NCBI RefSeq assembly: GCF_003325755.1
Contig: NZ_QORI02000011.1
Location: 62,033-126,032 of the forward strand
From: Pseudomonas sp. SST3
GTDB lineage: Bacteria; Pseudomonadota; Gammaproteobacteria; Pseudomonadales; Pseudomonadaceae
Direction: 5' to 3'
Length of the DNA stretch: 64,000 nucleotides
The stretch's first letter is position 1; every line of letters begins with the position of its first letter. The notes below the pieces were generated by a model. It had not been told where the DNA came from. It saw only the letters and a program-made list of their open reading frames with translations, and ran no database searches. Made by a program: the position numbers and the translations under genes. Shown one piece after another: positions 1-11,345 of this stretch.

Positions 1-1
1 G

Positions 2-355
2 GGTAAGCCGATACTGGCGGAATGCGGCGGCATGCTCTATCTGTTCGACCGGCTGACTGATCAGACCGGCGCCCGTGGAACGATGCTCGGCCTGCTGCCG
101 GGCGAAGCGCAGATGCAAAAGCGCCTGACCGCGCTGGCGCTGCAGGAAGTTGAGCTGCCTGAAGGGCGTTTGCGTGGGCACACCTTTCACCATTCGTCCC
201 TCGATTCGAGCCTGCAACCGGTTGCCCGCGGCGAATGCCCGAACTACAAGCGAACGGCCGAGGCGGTATACCGGCAGGGACGGCTGACAGCGTCCTATAT
301 CCACTTTTACCTGCCGTCCAATCCTGTGGCGGCTGCCGCTCTGTTCAAGCCATGA
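2..355 (+). CDS. cobB: Cobyrinate a,c-diamide synthase, C-terminal part (5' end outside window)
   Basis: The open frame enters the window at base 2 and ends at 355. It encodes the class I glutamine-amidotransferase end of CobB, which uses glutamine and ATP to amidate the a and c side chains of cobyrinate. The nucleophile region ILAECGGMLYL (cysteine of the triad) lies at the start, and the late histidine in SYIHFYLPSNP matches the rest of the triad. The N-terminal ATP-binding half is missing only because of the window edge. The stop overlaps the next start (ATGA at 352), as expected in a translationally coupled cob operon. Confidence 0.93.
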   Translation, partial: GKPILAECGGMLYLFDRLTDQTGARGTMLGLLPGEAQMQKRLTALALQEVELPEGRLRGHTFHHSSLDSSLQPVARGECPNYKRTAEAVYRQGRLTASYIHFYLPSNPVAAAALFKP

Positions 356-1002
356 ACGAGCACGCCTTTACCGAGGAGCAGCGCGCCGGGGTCTACCGGG
401 CGATCGCCGAGCGTCGCGATATGCGCCACTTCAACGGCGGCGAGGTCCCGCCTGAGGTTCTGGCGCGCTTGCTCGAAGCCGCGCATCAGGGGCCAAGCGT
501 TGGGTTGATGCAACCTTGGCGGTTCATCCGTATTCGCCACACAGAGTTGCGTCTGGCCATCGCTGAATTGGTCGAGCGGGAGCGGGTTCGCACAGCCGAC
601 GCGTTGGGAGAACGCGGTCGTGAATTCATGCAGCTGAAGGTCGAGGGCATCACAGAGTGCGCCGAAGTGCTGGTCGTTGCCCTGATGGACAATCGTGACG
701 CGCACATTTTCGGCCGACGCACCATGCCGCAGATGGACTTGGCATCCGCCGCCTGCGCTATCCAGAATCTCTGGCTCGCTGCGCGGGCGGAGGGCCTGGG
801 GATGGGCTGGGTTTCACTGTTCGATCCGCAGGCATTGGCCGAGCTATTGCAAATGCCGGCCGGCGCCGAGCCGGTGGCCGTGATCTGCCTCGGGCCGGTC
901 GGGCGGTTCTACCCCGCGCCCATGCTCGCCTTGCAGGGTTGGGTCCAGCCGCGCCCACTTGCAGAGCTGCTGTTTGAAGACCGGTGGGAACAGTTACCGT
1001 GA
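352..1002 (+). CDS. bluB: 5,6-dimethylbenzimidazole synthase
   Basis: The 216-residue protein has the nitroreductase fold of BluB, which with O2 breaks reduced FMN to form 5,6-dimethylbenzimidazole, the lower ligand of B12. Family traits visible are an early [10 protein letters not shown] phosphate/flavin-binding stretch, [14 protein letters not shown], and [11 protein letters not shown] near the end. The ATG at 352 overlaps the cobB stop by four bases. An upstream in-frame ATG exists but would run far into cobB. A dedicated DMB synthase in this operon means the cell makes its own lower ligand aerobically. Confidence 0.92.
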   Translation: MNEHAFTEEQRAGVYRAIAERRDMRHFNGGEVPPEVLARLLEAAHQGPSVGLMQPWRFIRIRHTELRLAIAELVERERVRTADALGERGREFMQLKVEGITECAEVLVVALMDNRDAHIFGRRTMPQMDLASAACAIQNLWLAARAEGLGMGWVSLFDPQALAELLQMPAGAEPVAVICLGPVGRFYPAPMLALQGWVQPRPLAELLFEDRWEQLP

Positions 1003-1910
1003 GCCTGGTGCTGAGTTGTCTCGCCGGGATCGGGTTGGATGCATGGCTGGGCGAGCCGCGGCGCGCTCATCCATTGGTGATGTTCGGACAATTCGCTGAC
1101 CGTTTGGAGCAGCAGTTCAACGGCCCGGCTGGTCGCGGCTGGCGAAGCCACGGCGTCACAGCCTGGTGCCTGGCGGTGTTGCCCCTAGCCCTTGCCGCCT
1201 GGTTATTGAGCCTGTTGCCTGGGATTGGCTGGCTGATCGAGATCCTGCTGCTATACGTTGCGCTTGGCCTGCGCAGCCTGGGCGAGCACCTGCTGCCGGT
1301 CGCGAACGCTCTGCGCAATGGCGACCTGACCGAGGCGCGTCGACGCGTCGGATTTATCGTCAGCCGCGACCCGAGCGGGCTGGACGAGCAGGGCGTGGCC
1401 CGTGCGGCGACCGAGTCGGCCCTGGAAAACGGAAGCGATGCGGTATTCGCCGCGCTGTTCTGGTTCGCGGTGGCCGGTGCGCCGGGCGTCGTGCTGTACC
1501 GCTTGAGCAATACCCTGGACGCCATGTGGGGTTATCGCAATCAGCGCTTCGAACGCTTTGGTTGGGCCGCCGCACGTATCGATGACGTGCTGAATTTCGT
1601 ACCGGCCCGGCTGGTTGCCCTGACGTATGCCGTACTAGGGCAGACGCGAAAAGCCTGGCGCTGCTGGCGACAGCAGGCACCGTTGTGGGACAGCCCCAAC
1701 GCAGGTCCGGTGATGGCGGCTGGTGCTGGAGCATTGGGCGTTTCGCTGGGCGGGCCGGCGATCTATCACGGTGAGGTGCACCATCGCCCAACGTTGGGTG
1801 TAGGCGAAGCACCGCAGGCGCGCGATATCGAGCGTGCACTGGATATGGTCTGGGCTGGCGTTGGCGTCTGGCTGTTGGTCCTGTTACTTGGAGATTGGCT
1901 ACATGCTTGA
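999..1910 (+). CDS. cobD: Adenosylcobinamide-phosphate synthase CobD/CbiB
   Basis: This 303-residue, strongly hydrophobic protein is the integral membrane enzyme that attaches the aminopropanol arm to adenosylcobyric acid. The N-terminal [18 protein letters not shown] and the internal [17 protein letters not shown] stretches are typical of CbiB/CobD. I chose GTG at 999, which overlaps the bluB stop (GTGA) and gives the usual MSL start. A GTG at 984 would add five residues. Several membrane segments are evident around residues 1-20, 45-90, 145-170 and at the C-terminus. Confidence 0.92.
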   Translation: MSLVLSCLAGIGLDAWLGEPRRAHPLVMFGQFADRLEQQFNGPAGRGWRSHGVTAWCLAVLPLALAAWLLSLLPGIGWLIEILLLYVALGLRSLGEHLLPVANALRNGDLTEARRRVGFIVSRDPSGLDEQGVARAATESALENGSDAVFAALFWFAVAGAPGVVLYRLSNTLDAMWGYRNQRFERFGWAAARIDDVLNFVPARLVALTYAVLGQTRKAWRCWRQQAPLWDSPNAGPVMAAGAGALGVSLGGPAIYHGEVHHRPTLGVGEAPQARDIERALDMVWAGVGVWLLVLLLGDWLHA

Positions 1911-2904
1911 GCACGGCGGCCGCTTGCGCGCGGCGGCGCAGGCGTTCGGCATCCCGCTGTCGGATTGGCTCGACCTGTCGACGGGCATCGCGCCTTATGG
2001 TTTCGAGGTGCCCGCCATTCCGGCGGACGTCTGGACACGCTTGCCCGAAACCGAAGATGGGCTGGAAGCGGCCGCACGTGATTACTACCACGCCAGATCA
2101 CTATTGCCGGTCGCCGGCTCGCAGGCGGCGATCCAGATGTTGCCCCGGCTGCGACGGCAGCTGCAGGTTGGGGTCGTTTCGCCCTGCTACAGCGAGCACG
2201 CCGAGGCCTGGCGCCGAGAGGGGCATCGTCTGTTCGAGTTCAGCGAAGGCGGTGTGCCGCGAGCGCTCGATCAGCTTGACGTACTGGTGGTGGTCAATCC
2301 GAACAACCCCACCGGACGGCTGTTGGCTCCAGCGCAGCTGCTCGACTGGCACGCCCGGCTGGCGGAGCGTGGCGGCTGGTTGATCGTCGACGAAGCGTTC
2401 ATGGACCCGACCCCGGGACAAAGCCTGGCGATGCACAGCCATCTCCCTGGTTTGATCGTGCTGCGTTCGTTCGGCAAATTCTTCGCCATGGCAGGCGCGC
2501 GGCTCGGGTTCGTGTTGGCTGAAGCCGAGCTGCTTGGCCTGCTCGATGAGGCGCTAGGGCCCTGGCCCATAGCCGGGCCGTCGCGGTTCATAGGCAGCGC
2601 ATTGCTGGCGGACCGCCAGGCGCAACGCGACCAGCGCGAGCGCCTGCTGACCGATGCCGAGCGCCTAGCACAGTTGCTGACGGCGCGCGGCCTGCCGCCA
2701 GCGGGCGGTTGCGGATTGTTTCAATGGGTGCTGATCGAACAATCGAGCCGGCTATACGAATTCCTGGCCGAGCGGGGCATTCTGGTGCGCCGCTACCGAC
2801 ATCCGTCGAGTCTGCGCTTTGGCCTGCCGCCAGACGAGCAAGGCTGGGCTCGGCTCGAAATGGCGTTGGCCACATATAAGGGGAGCCGTGTATGGGCACC
2901 TTGA
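1903..2904 (+). CDS. cobC: Threonine-phosphate decarboxylase (PLP, Pseudomonas CobC)
   Basis: The 333-residue fold-type I PLP enzyme resembles histidinol-phosphate aminotransferase. Visible landmarks are [13 protein letters not shown], the IVDEAFMDP aspartate region, and the PLP lysine in [16 protein letters not shown]. It should supply (R)-1-amino-2-propanol phosphate for the nucleotide-loop arm, directly downstream of the CobD enzyme that uses it. The ATG at 1903 overlaps cobD by eight bases. The gene is called cobC in Pseudomonas and cobD in Salmonella, so symbols must be read with care. Confidence 0.88.
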   Translation: MLEHGGRLRAAAQAFGIPLSDWLDLSTGIAPYGFEVPAIPADVWTRLPETEDGLEAAARDYYHARSLLPVAGSQAAIQMLPRLRRQLQVGVVSPCYSEHAEAWRREGHRLFEFSEGGVPRALDQLDVLVVVNPNNPTGRLLAPAQLLDWHARLAERGGWLIVDEAFMDPTPGQSLAMHSHLPGLIVLRSFGKFFAMAGARLGFVLAEAELLGLLDEALGPWPIAGPSRFIGSALLADRQAQRDQRERLLTDAERLAQLLTARGLPPAGGCGLFQWVLIEQSSRLYEFLAERGILVRRYRHPSSLRFGLPPDEQGWARLEMALATYKGSRVWAP

Positions 2905-4362
2905 TGGTTCAGGGCACCACATCCGATGCGGGGAAAAGCACACTGGTGACTGCGCTTTGTCGATGGCTCAGGCGTCAGGGCGTCGCCGTCGTGCCGTTCA
3001 AACCGCAGAACATGGCGCTCAACAGCGCAGTGACGGCCGAAGGCGGCGAGATCGGTCGGGCCCAGGCGGTACAGGCGCAGGCCGCCGGACTGCCAGCGCA
3101 CACCGATATGAACCCCATCCTGCTCAAGCCCAACAGCGACATCGGCGCGCAGGTGATCATCCACGGACGAGCCGTCACTAACATGGATGCGGTGGCCTAC
3201 CACGACTACAAACGCGTGGCGATGGAGGCGGTACTCCAGTCCTATGGCCGTCTCAGCGAAGCGTATGAGGTAGTGGTGGTCGAAGGTGCCGGGTCGCCGG
3301 CGGAGATCAATCTGCGCGCCAATGACATTGCCAATATGGGGTTTGCCGAGGCAGTCGATTGCCCGGTGATTCTCATCGCCGATATCGATAAAGGTGGTGT
3401 GTTCGCCCACCTGGTCGGCACCTTGGAATTGCTTAGCCCGAGCGAGCAGGCACGCGTCAAAGGCTTCGTGATCAATCGTTTCCGTGGTGACATAGCGCTC
3501 TTGCAGCCGGGCCTGGACTGGCTCGAGCAGCGCACCGGCAAACCGGTGCTCGGCGTGCTGCCGTATCTGATGGATTTCCACCTCGAGGCTGAGGACGCAA
3601 TCGATGTGCGGCAGTCAGCGAAAGGCGAGCAGACGTTGAAGGTAGTGGTGCCGGTGCTGCCGCGTATCAGCAACCACACGGATTTCGATCCGCTGCGTTT
3701 GCATCCGCAGGTCGACCTGCGTTTCATCGGCCCCGGGCAGGCGGTGCCGGCTGCTGACCTGATCGTTCTGCCGGGCTCGAAAAGCGTACGTGCTGATCTC
3801 GCTTGGCTGCGCGAGAACGGCTGGGATCGGGCAATCCAGCGGCACCTGCGCTACGGCGGCAAGGTGCTAGGCATTTGTGGCGGACTGCAGATGCTCGGCG
3901 AGCGTATCGCCGACCCGCTTGGTCTGGAAGGCCCGGCTGGCCAGAGTGATGGGCTAGGGCTGCTGGAACTCTCCACGGAGCTGGCGGCCAGCAAGCAGCT
4001 GCGCAATGTGCGCGGTCGGCTGGCCTTCGGCGAAGCCGCGACCAGCGGCTACGAGATCCATGCCGGTGTAAGCAGCGGTCCGGCATTGGAACGCGCTGCG
4101 GTGAGACTCGACGATGGCCGATGCGATGGCGCGATTAGCGAGGATGGCCAAGTACTCGGCACCTATCTGCACGGCCTGTTCGAAGCGCCCGACGCCTGTC
4201 AGGCGCTACTGCGCTGGGCGGGGCTGGAGGCAGCGCAGCGAATCGATTACCAGGCAATGCGCGAACGCGATATCGAGCGTCTCGCCGATCTGGTCGAAAA
4301 CCCATTTGGACACCACGCGCCTGCTCGCACTCTGCGGGTTGTCAACGGAGGCCGGCACGTGA
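2892..4362 (+). CDS. cobQ: Cobyric acid synthase, with an apparent 3' frameshift into cobU
   Basis: CobQ amidates the b, d, e and g side chains of adenosylcobyrinate diamide using ATP and glutamine. The P-loop [11 protein letters not shown] is at residues 8-18, the amidotransferase cysteine is at about residue 329 ([10 protein letters not shown]) and the histidine at about 427 (TYLHGLF). As written, the frame passes into cobU without a stop, giving one 662-codon frame to 4880. If one A of the AAAA run at 4297-4300 is removed, the tail becomes [20 protein letters not shown] and stops at 4360-4362, overlapping the cobU GTG start. The end given is the corrected one. Confidence 0.9.
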
Positions 4363-4880
4363 TCGAACTTATTCTCGGGGGTGCCCGTTCCGGCAAGAGT
4401 CGGCTGGCCGAGCGTCTCGCCAGCGACAGCGGTCTGGCTGTCACCTACATCGCCACGAGCCAGGCGCTGGATGGTGAGATGAGCGAGCGTATCGCACAGC
4501 ACCGTGCCCGACGGCCGAGCGGCTGGGCGTTGGTGGAAGAGCCGCTGGAGCTGGCGCGCGTGTTAGCCGAACAGGCCAATGCCGATCGCTGCGTGTTAGT
4601 CGACTGCCTGACCTTATGGCTGACCAACCTGTTGATGCTGGACGACCCGGACCGGCTCGCAGCGGAGCGCCAGGCCTTGCTTGACTGCCTGGCCGAGTTG
4701 CCGGGGCGAGTGCTGCTGGTGAGCAATGAGACCGGCTTGGGCGTGGTGCCGCTGGGCGAGCTGAGTCGGCGCTATGTCGATGAGGCCGGCTGGCTTCACC
4801 AGGCCCTGGCCGAACGATGCGGACGCGTGGTGTTCACCGTGGCGGGTCTGCCCATGATTTTGAAAGGAGAGCCCATTTGA
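4359..4880 (+). CDS. cobU: Adenosylcobinamide kinase / adenosylcobinamide-phosphate guanylyltransferase
   Basis: This 173-residue protein (Pseudomonas CobP) phosphorylates adenosylcobinamide and then transfers GMP to it. The P-loop [14 protein letters not shown] is at residues 4-17, YIATSQ follows, and the guanylylation histidine is probably in [16 protein letters not shown] at 4359 is preceded by GGAGG at 4347-4351, a proper ribosome site, so it is most likely an independent gene even though the present sequence reads through from cobQ. Its length matches stand-alone CobU. Confidence 0.88.
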   Translation: MIELILGGARSGKSRLAERLASDSGLAVTYIATSQALDGEMSERIAQHRARRPSGWALVEEPLELARVLAEQANADRCVLVDCLTLWLTNLLMLDDPDRLAAERQALLDCLAELPGRVLLVSNETGLGVVPLGELSRRYVDEAGWLHQALAERCGRVVFTVAGLPMILKGEPI

Positions 4881-5929
4881 GCCGGCACTGGTGGCAAGAG
4901 GCATGTCGGGTGCCGGACGATTCGGCACGCGGGGCGGCATTTCAGCGCGACGCGCAATTGACCAAACCGCCTGGGGCACTGGGTCGAGTCGAATCGCTCG
5001 TCCCGCAATTGGCGGCACTGCAAGGCTGCCAGCGGCCCACACTCGAGCACATCTGGATCGCTGTATTTGCTGGCGATCATGGCGTGGCGGAGGAGGGCGT
5101 TTCGGCATTTCCGCAGGCTGTCACCGGCCAGATGCTCGGCAATTTCGTCAATGGTGGTGCGGCAATCAGTGTGCTCGCCGGCCAGCTCGGCGCGAGGTTG
5201 GAAGTAATCGACCTGGGAACCGCGACACGACTGCAGCCGCTACCAGCGGTGCGCCACCTGGCGCTAGGGCCCGGCACGCGTAATTTCACCCAGGCTGCCG
5301 CAATGAGCGGCGAGACGTGCCAGCACGCCATGGCGGCCGGACGTGACAGTGTGTTGCGGGCGCGGCAGCAGCAAACCGACCTGTTCATCGGTGGTGAGAT
5401 GGGTATCGGTAATACCACCACGGCGGCGGCGCTGGCCTGTGCCTTGCTGGGTTGCAAGCCGCAGAGCCTGGCAGGCCCGGGGACCGGTTTGGACGCCGCG
5501 GGTGTAGCCCACAAATGCGCCGTCATCGAGCGCGCATTGGCATTCCATGCAGGCGCACACGACACGCTCGGCTGGATGCAGCGCCTCGGCGGTTTCGAAC
5601 TCGCCGCGCTGACGGGCACCTATATCGCCTGTGCGCAGCAAGGCATCGTGGCGCTGGTCGATGGTTTCATCTGCAGTGTGGCGGCGCTTTGCGCGATGCG
5701 CCTGAATCCGGCCTGCCGGGAATGGCTGCTGTTCGCCCATCGTTCGGCGGAACCGGGACACGCCGCGGTGCTGGCAGAACTGGATGCGCAACCCTTGCTG
5801 GACCTTGGCCTGCGCTTGGGTGAAGGCAGCGGTGCGGCGCTGGCGGTTCCGCTGCTACGGCTGGCCTGCGCACTGCACGATGGCATGGCCACGTTCGCCG
5901 AAGCAGCTGTCGCGGCGAAGCAACGATGA
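4877..5929 (+). CDS. cobT: Nicotinate-nucleotide--dimethylbenzimidazole phosphoribosyltransferase
   Basis: The 350-residue enzyme makes alpha-ribazole phosphate from nicotinate mononucleotide and DMB. Conserved stretches include [42 protein letters not shown] and the catalytic glutamate region [11 protein letters not shown] near the C-terminus. The start is taken as TTG at 4877, which overlaps the cobU stop and has AAAGGAGA at 4863-4870. An ATG at 4817 lies inside cobU and is less likely. It uses the product of bluB, which is encoded six genes upstream. Confidence 0.92.
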   Translation: MSRHWWQEACRVPDDSARGAAFQRDAQLTKPPGALGRVESLVPQLAALQGCQRPTLEHIWIAVFAGDHGVAEEGVSAFPQAVTGQMLGNFVNGGAAISVLAGQLGARLEVIDLGTATRLQPLPAVRHLALGPGTRNFTQAAAMSGETCQHAMAAGRDSVLRARQQQTDLFIGGEMGIGNTTTAAALACALLGCKPQSLAGPGTGLDAAGVAHKCAVIERALAFHAGAHDTLGWMQRLGGFELAALTGTYIACAQQGIVALVDGFICSVAALCAMRLNPACREWLLFAHRSAEPGHAAVLAELDAQPLLDLGLRLGEGSGAALAVPLLRLACALHDGMATFAEAAVAAKQR

Positions 5930-6519
5930 GCCTGCACCTGGATCTGCTGCGCCATGGCGAGACGGTATCCGGCGGTGGCTTTCGCGGTCGGCTGGATGAC
6001 GAGCTCAGTACCACCGGCTGGACTCAGTTGCGGGCGGCCGTCGCCGACAAAGGGCCTTGGCAACGTATCGTCAGCTCGCCCCTGCGCCGCTGCGCCGGTT
6101 TCGCTGCTGAACTGGCCGAACAACAGCAACTTCCGCTCGAACTGGAGCCTGACCTGCGAGAGCTGGACTTCGGCGATTGGGAGGGCCGTACTGCCGCCGA
6201 GCTGATGATCGAACACAGCGATGAGCTGGGCCGCTTCTGGCGCGACCCTTACGGGTATACACCGCCCGGCGGGGAGCCTGTCACTGCCTTCGAGAGCCGC
6301 ATATTGGCGGCAATCGAGCGGCTGACGGACCGATGTGCAGGCGAACGCGTGCTGCTCATTACCCATGCTGGCGTGATGCGTTTGCTGCTGGCTCAGGCGC
6401 GTGGCCTGCTGCGTGAACGTCTGTTAGAGGTCGAAGTCGGCCATGGCGAACTGTTCGGGCTGAGAACCGGCTTCGCCGATGCCACGCTCTGGCTGGAGGA
6501 GCGATGCGGCCTTTCCTGA
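5926..6519 (+). CDS. cobC: Alpha-ribazole phosphatase-like histidine phosphatase
   Basis: The 197-residue histidine-phosphatase fold has the active-site [11 protein letters not shown] at residues 6-16 and the second histidine in [13 protein letters not shown]. Its place between cobT and cobS argues for dephosphorylation of alpha-ribazole phosphate (Salmonella CobC) rather than a glycolytic or signalling phosphatase. The ATGA overlap with cobT at 5926-5929 shows translational coupling. The symbol follows Salmonella usage and differs from the decarboxylase called cobC above. Confidence 0.85.
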   Translation: MSLHLDLLRHGETVSGGGFRGRLDDELSTTGWTQLRAAVADKGPWQRIVSSPLRRCAGFAAELAEQQQLPLELEPDLRELDFGDWEGRTAAELMIEHSDELGRFWRDPYGYTPPGGEPVTAFESRILAAIERLTDRCAGERVLLITHAGVMRLLLAQARGLLRERLLEVEVGHGELFGLRTGFADATLWLEERCGLS

Positions 6520-7235
6520 TCGCATTGCAGTTTCTCACCTGCCTGCCGGTGCGCCTGGACGGCAAACCCGAACCGCAGCAGGTCGGCAAGTCGCTTCTCT
6601 ATTACCCGCTAGTCGGGCTGCTGATCGGCAGCCTGCTCTGGTTGCTCGACATGGCGCTGGGTAGTTCGGCTGCGCCGTTGAAAGCGGCACTGTTGTTGGC
6701 TGCATGGGTTGCGCTGACCGGCGCTCTGCACCTCGATGGGCTGGCGGACAGCGCCGATGCTTGGCTGGGAGGCTTTGATGATCGCGAGCGCACGTTGGCG
6801 ATCATGAAAGACCCGCGCAGTGGACCGGCTGCCGTGGTGGTGCTGGTGCTGTTGCTGCTGCTGAAGTTCGTTGCGCTCTGGGTGCTGCTTGCGGATGGAG
6901 GCGAGCTGGCGTTACTGCTCGCACCGGTACTGGGGCGTAGCTCGGTGCTGGGGCTGTTCCTCGGTACGCCCTACGTCCGTCAGGGTGGGCTTGGACAGGG
7001 GCTTGCCGAGCACCTTCCGCGAGGGCAGGTCACAGGGGCGCTGATCGCAGCTGTTTTGCTGTGTCTTGTGTTGGTGGGCACCGGCTGGCTGGCGCTGCTC
7101 GTTGCTGGTTGCGTCGGCTGGCTGGCACGAAGGGCGATGTGCCGGCGTATAGGCGGCACCACCGGCGACACCGCCGGGGCGCTGCTGGAACTGGTCGAGT
7201 GCAGCGTGCTGGTTGCGCTGGCCGCGCAGCTATGA
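6504..7235 (+). CDS. cobS: Adenosylcobinamide-GDP ribazoletransferase (cobalamin synthase)
   Basis: The 243-residue membrane protein joins adenosylcobinamide-GDP to alpha-ribazole, the last assembly step of B12. The hallmark GALHLDGLADSADAW is at about residues 72-86, and at least five hydrophobic segments follow. The start overlaps the phosphatase gene by 16 bases. This is the last gene of the operon. The molybdate operon converges on it from the other strand only five bases after its stop. Confidence 0.92.
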   Translation: MRPFLIALQFLTCLPVRLDGKPEPQQVGKSLLYYPLVGLLIGSLLWLLDMALGSSAAPLKAALLLAAWVALTGALHLDGLADSADAWLGGFDDRERTLAIMKDPRSGPAAVVVLVLLLLLKFVALWVLLADGGELALLLAPVLGRSSVLGLFLGTPYVRQGGLGQGLAEHLPRGQVTGALIAAVLLCLVLVGTGWLALLVAGCVGWLARRAMCRRIGGTTGDTAGALLELVECSVLVALAAQL

Positions 7236-7240
7236 GCGAT

Positions 7241-8332
7241 TCAGCCCAGCAGCGCCACCGTCTTGATTTGTGCCCAGAGCGGCTTGCCCTCGATGACACC
7301 AAGCTGATCGGCCGAGCGCCGGGTGATGCGGGCCAGTAGCGGCGTGCCCTGAGCATCGAGCCTGACCAGAACGTTCGCGGGCGTATCGGCAGCGACTATC
7401 TGCTCGACGCGAGCGGGCAGCAGATTGCTGATGCTGGTGCCTTCTGCGCGTTCCAGGGCCAGGCTGACGTCCCTTGCGTGGACTCGAAAGCGCAACCGCT
7501 GACCGATCGCTTCGTCGCGCTGCGCCACCAGCACGTCGCCGCCGGGAAATACCAGTCGCGTCAGGTGATAGGCCGGATCATGTTCGGCGATCTGCGATTC
7601 GATGACCACGCCCGCGTCTTCGCTGAATGCGATCGGCAAATCGAGGCGGGCGAGGGTTTCGTGCAACCCGCCCTGGGCGATCACGCGGCCTTCTTCCAGC
7701 AGCACCACGTGATCGGCAAGTCGTGCCACCTCATCCGGTGAATGGCTGACGTAGATGACTGGAATTTCCAGTTCGTCATGCAGCCGCTCAAGGTAAGGCA
7801 GCACCTCTTGTTTACGCTTGAGATCCAGGGCGGCCAGTGGCTCATCCATCAGCAACAATCGGGGGCTGGTCAGTAACGCTCGGGCGATGGCAACGCGCTG
7901 GCGTTCGCCGCCGGACAGGTGCTCCGGCATGCGCTCCAGCAAATGCCCGATGCCAAGCAGCTCCACGGTCTGATCCCAGACGACGCGCCGCAGGTGGGCA
8001 GCGACGCGTTTCATGCCGAACTCGAGGTTGCGCCTGACCGTCAGGTGCGCGAAAAGGTTGGCATCTTGGAAGACGTAGCCGAGGGCTCGCCGGTGAGGCG
8101 GTACGAACACCCGGCTGGCCGAGTTCTGCCAGCATTCGCCGTTCACTTCGAGCAAGCCGGTGCCGGCACGTTCCAACCCGGCGATGCAGCGCAGGCAGCT
8201 GGTCTTGCCGGACCCCGAATGGCCGAACAGTGCGGTGACGCCGCGCCCCGGCAGTTGCAGGTCGACATCCAGGGTAAAGCCGGGATGCCTCAGTTTCAGT
8301 TTGGCGTTGATAGCTGTCTGGCTGGTGGTCAT
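7241..8332 (-). CDS. modC: Molybdate ABC transporter ATP-binding protein
   Basis: This 363-residue ATPase energises molybdate uptake. Walker [10 protein letters not shown], signature [15 protein letters not shown] and Walker [13 protein letters not shown] are intact, and the C-terminal third forms the oxyanion-binding Mop/TOBE domain ([14 protein letters not shown]). I took ATG at 8332, overlapping the modB stop (ATGA). An ATG three codons upstream (8341) is possible. It is last in the modEABC operon. Confidence 0.93.
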   Translation of the reverse strand: MTTSQTAINAKLKLRHPGFTLDVDLQLPGRGVTALFGHSGSGKTSCLRCIAGLERAGTGLLEVNGECWQNSASRVFVPPHRRALGYVFQDANLFAHLTVRRNLEFGMKRVAAHLRRVVWDQTVELLGIGHLLERMPEHLSGGERQRVAIARALLTSPRLLLMDEPLAALDLKRKQEVLPYLERLHDELEIPVIYVSHSPDEVARLADHVVLLEEGRVIAQGGLHETLARLDLPIAFSEDAGVVIESQIAEHDPAYHLTRLVFPGGDVLVAQRDEAIGQRLRFRVHARDVSLALERAEGTSISNLLPARVEQIVAADTPANVLVRLDAQGTPLLARITRRSADQLGVIEGKPLWAQIKTVALLG

Positions 8333-9012
8333 CCACGCCACCCCTGCCTGAAGCGACTGCTATAGAGAATGAGCAGCACCAGAAACGAGAACAGCAGCAT
8401 CCCGCCGGCCAGCCAGTGCGCCTGGGTGTATTCCATCGCCTCCACATGGTCGTAGATCTGCACGGATACCACCCGGGTCCTCTCGGGAATGTTACCGCCG
8501 ATCATCAACACCACGCCGAACTCGCCCACGGTATGGGCGAAGCCGAGAATGCTGGCGGTGATGAAGCCGGGTTTGGCGAGTGGCAATACGACGCTGAAGA
8601 AGCAGTCCAGCGGGGCGGCGCGCAAGGTTGCCGCAGCTTCCAGCGGCCTGTCGCCAATGGACTCGAAGGCATTCTGCAACGGCTGCACCACAAAGGGCAT
8701 GGAATAGAACAACGACCCCACGACCAGACCCGCGAAGGTAAAGGGCAGCGTGCCGAGACCGAGAAACTGCGTCAGCTCCCCGACCGGGCCGTTGGGCCCC
8801 ATGGCCACCAGCAGATAGAAGCCCAGCACGCTCGGTGGCAGTACCAGGGGCAGTGCCACCACCGCGCCGATCGGACCTTTCAGCCGTGAGCCTGTGCGTG
8901 CCAGCCACCAGGCGATGGGTGTCCCGATCACCAACAGCAACATAGTGGTGATACCGGCAAGTTTGAGCGTCAGCCAGATTGCCGAGAGGCTCGCATCATC
9001 CAAGGTTGGCAT
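8329..9012 (-). CDS. modB: Molybdate ABC transporter permease
   Basis: The 227-residue inner-membrane permease has five or six hydrophobic segments and the EAA-like cytoplasmic loop [25 protein letters not shown], where it contacts ModC. The [19 protein letters not shown] segment is typical of ModB. Its start lies six bases after the modA stop. With ModA and ModC it forms the high-affinity molybdate importer. Confidence 0.93.
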   Translation of the reverse strand: MPTLDDASLSAIWLTLKLAGITTMLLLVIGTPIAWWLARTGSRLKGPIGAVVALPLVLPPSVLGFYLLVAMGPNGPVGELTQFLGLGTLPFTFAGLVVGSLFYSMPFVVQPLQNAFESIGDRPLEAAATLRAAPLDCFFSVVLPLAKPGFITASILGFAHTVGEFGVVLMIGGNIPERTRVVSVQIYDHVEAMEYTQAHWLAGGMLLFSFLVLLILYSSRFRQGWRG

Positions 9013-9018
9013 GGCGTG

Positions 9019-10594
<1,576 letters not shown>

Positions 10595-10629
10595 GGTTGG
10601 CTCCTGGTCGAGAACGACTATTCTGCTGC

Positions 10630-10653
10630 CGCTATATAGATTTGTATATAACG
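10630..10653. promoter_or_regulatory. ModE operator (mod box)
   Basis: CGCTATATA and TATATAACG face each other across a 6-base spacer (GATTTG), with 8 of 9 positions symmetric. This agrees with the E. coli ModE half-site pattern. It lies 36 bases upstream of modE, where molybdate-ModE would block the modEABC promoter. Confidence 0.8.
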
Positions 10654-10754
10654 AAGCTGTGCCCGCGCGATGAGTTTGCCGACGGGCGAGGCTAGACGTT
10701 GCCGGCTCGTCATGGCGGGAGTAGCGTGGTTGCGATCCTGTCTGGAGATGTCCC

Positions 10755-11303
10755 ATGAGAATCCGTCTGTTTGTCGCCTCCCTTGCGTTGATTCTGCTGG
10801 CTGGCCCCGCTGCGGCGAATGAATGCCCGGCGTTGTTGCAGCATGAACTGCCGAAACTGCGCTCCAAGGAAACGATCGACCTCTGCCAGCAGTTTCAAGG
10901 CAAGGCGCTCGTCGTGGTCAATACCGCCAGCTTCTGTGGCTTCGCGCCGCAGTTCAAAGGGCTCGAAGCGCTCTATCAGCGATATCGGGAAGAGGGTCTG
11001 GTCGTGCTCGGCGTGCCGTCGGATGACTTCTTTCAGGAGTCCGATGACGCAGCGGAAACGGCGGAGGTCTGTTACGTCAATTACGGCGTGACGTTCCCCA
11101 TGGCCCAGACCCAACCGGTGCGGGGCAGCGATGCGATACCGCTGTTCAGGGAATTGGCCGAGCAGGCAGGAGGGGCGCCACGCTGGAACTTCTACAAATA
11201 CGTAGTCGATCGCAACGGCAAGGTGGTGGACTATTTTTCCAGCAAGGTCGAGCCGGACGATCCGAAGCTGATCGCGGCAGTAGAAAAAGCGTTGAGCAAG
11301 TAG
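10755..11303 (+). CDS. Secreted glutathione peroxidase-family protein
   Basis: The 182-residue protein has a signal peptide (residues 1-20, cleavage after AAA) and a thioredoxin-fold peroxidase domain. The active-site stretch [20 protein letters not shown] carries cysteine instead of selenocysteine. [13 protein letters not shown] and the [18 protein letters not shown] end are typical of the GPx family. It probably reduces hydroperoxides in the periplasm, more likely with thioredoxin-like donors than glutathione (inference). It stands alone, convergent with the FadL gene. Confidence 0.85.
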   Translation: MRIRLFVASLALILLAGPAAANECPALLQHELPKLRSKETIDLCQQFQGKALVVVNTASFCGFAPQFKGLEALYQRYREEGLVVLGVPSDDFFQESDDAAETAEVCYVNYGVTFPMAQTQPVRGSDAIPLFRELAEQAGGAPRWNFYKYVVDRNGKVVDYFSSKVEPDDPKLIAAVEKALSK

Positions 11304-11316
11304 CGAGGGGAAAGAA

Positions 11317-11338
11317 GCCCCGGCCGAGCGGCCGGGGC
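11317..11338 (-). terminator. Rho-independent terminator for the FadL-type gene
   Basis: A perfect 9-bp stem (GCCCCGGCC/GGCCGGGGC) closes a GAGC loop. On the minus strand a T-rich stretch (CTTCTTTCCC) follows, so it ends the FadL transcript. It sits between two convergent genes. Confidence 0.8.
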
Positions 11339-11345
11339 AGGTGCA

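Noticed and set aside
2892..4880. A genuine bifunctional CobQ-CobU fusion protein
   Set aside because: The alternative frame encodes a natural CobQ tail and overlaps the cobU start exactly, and cobU keeps its own ribosome site. A single-base insertion is simpler.
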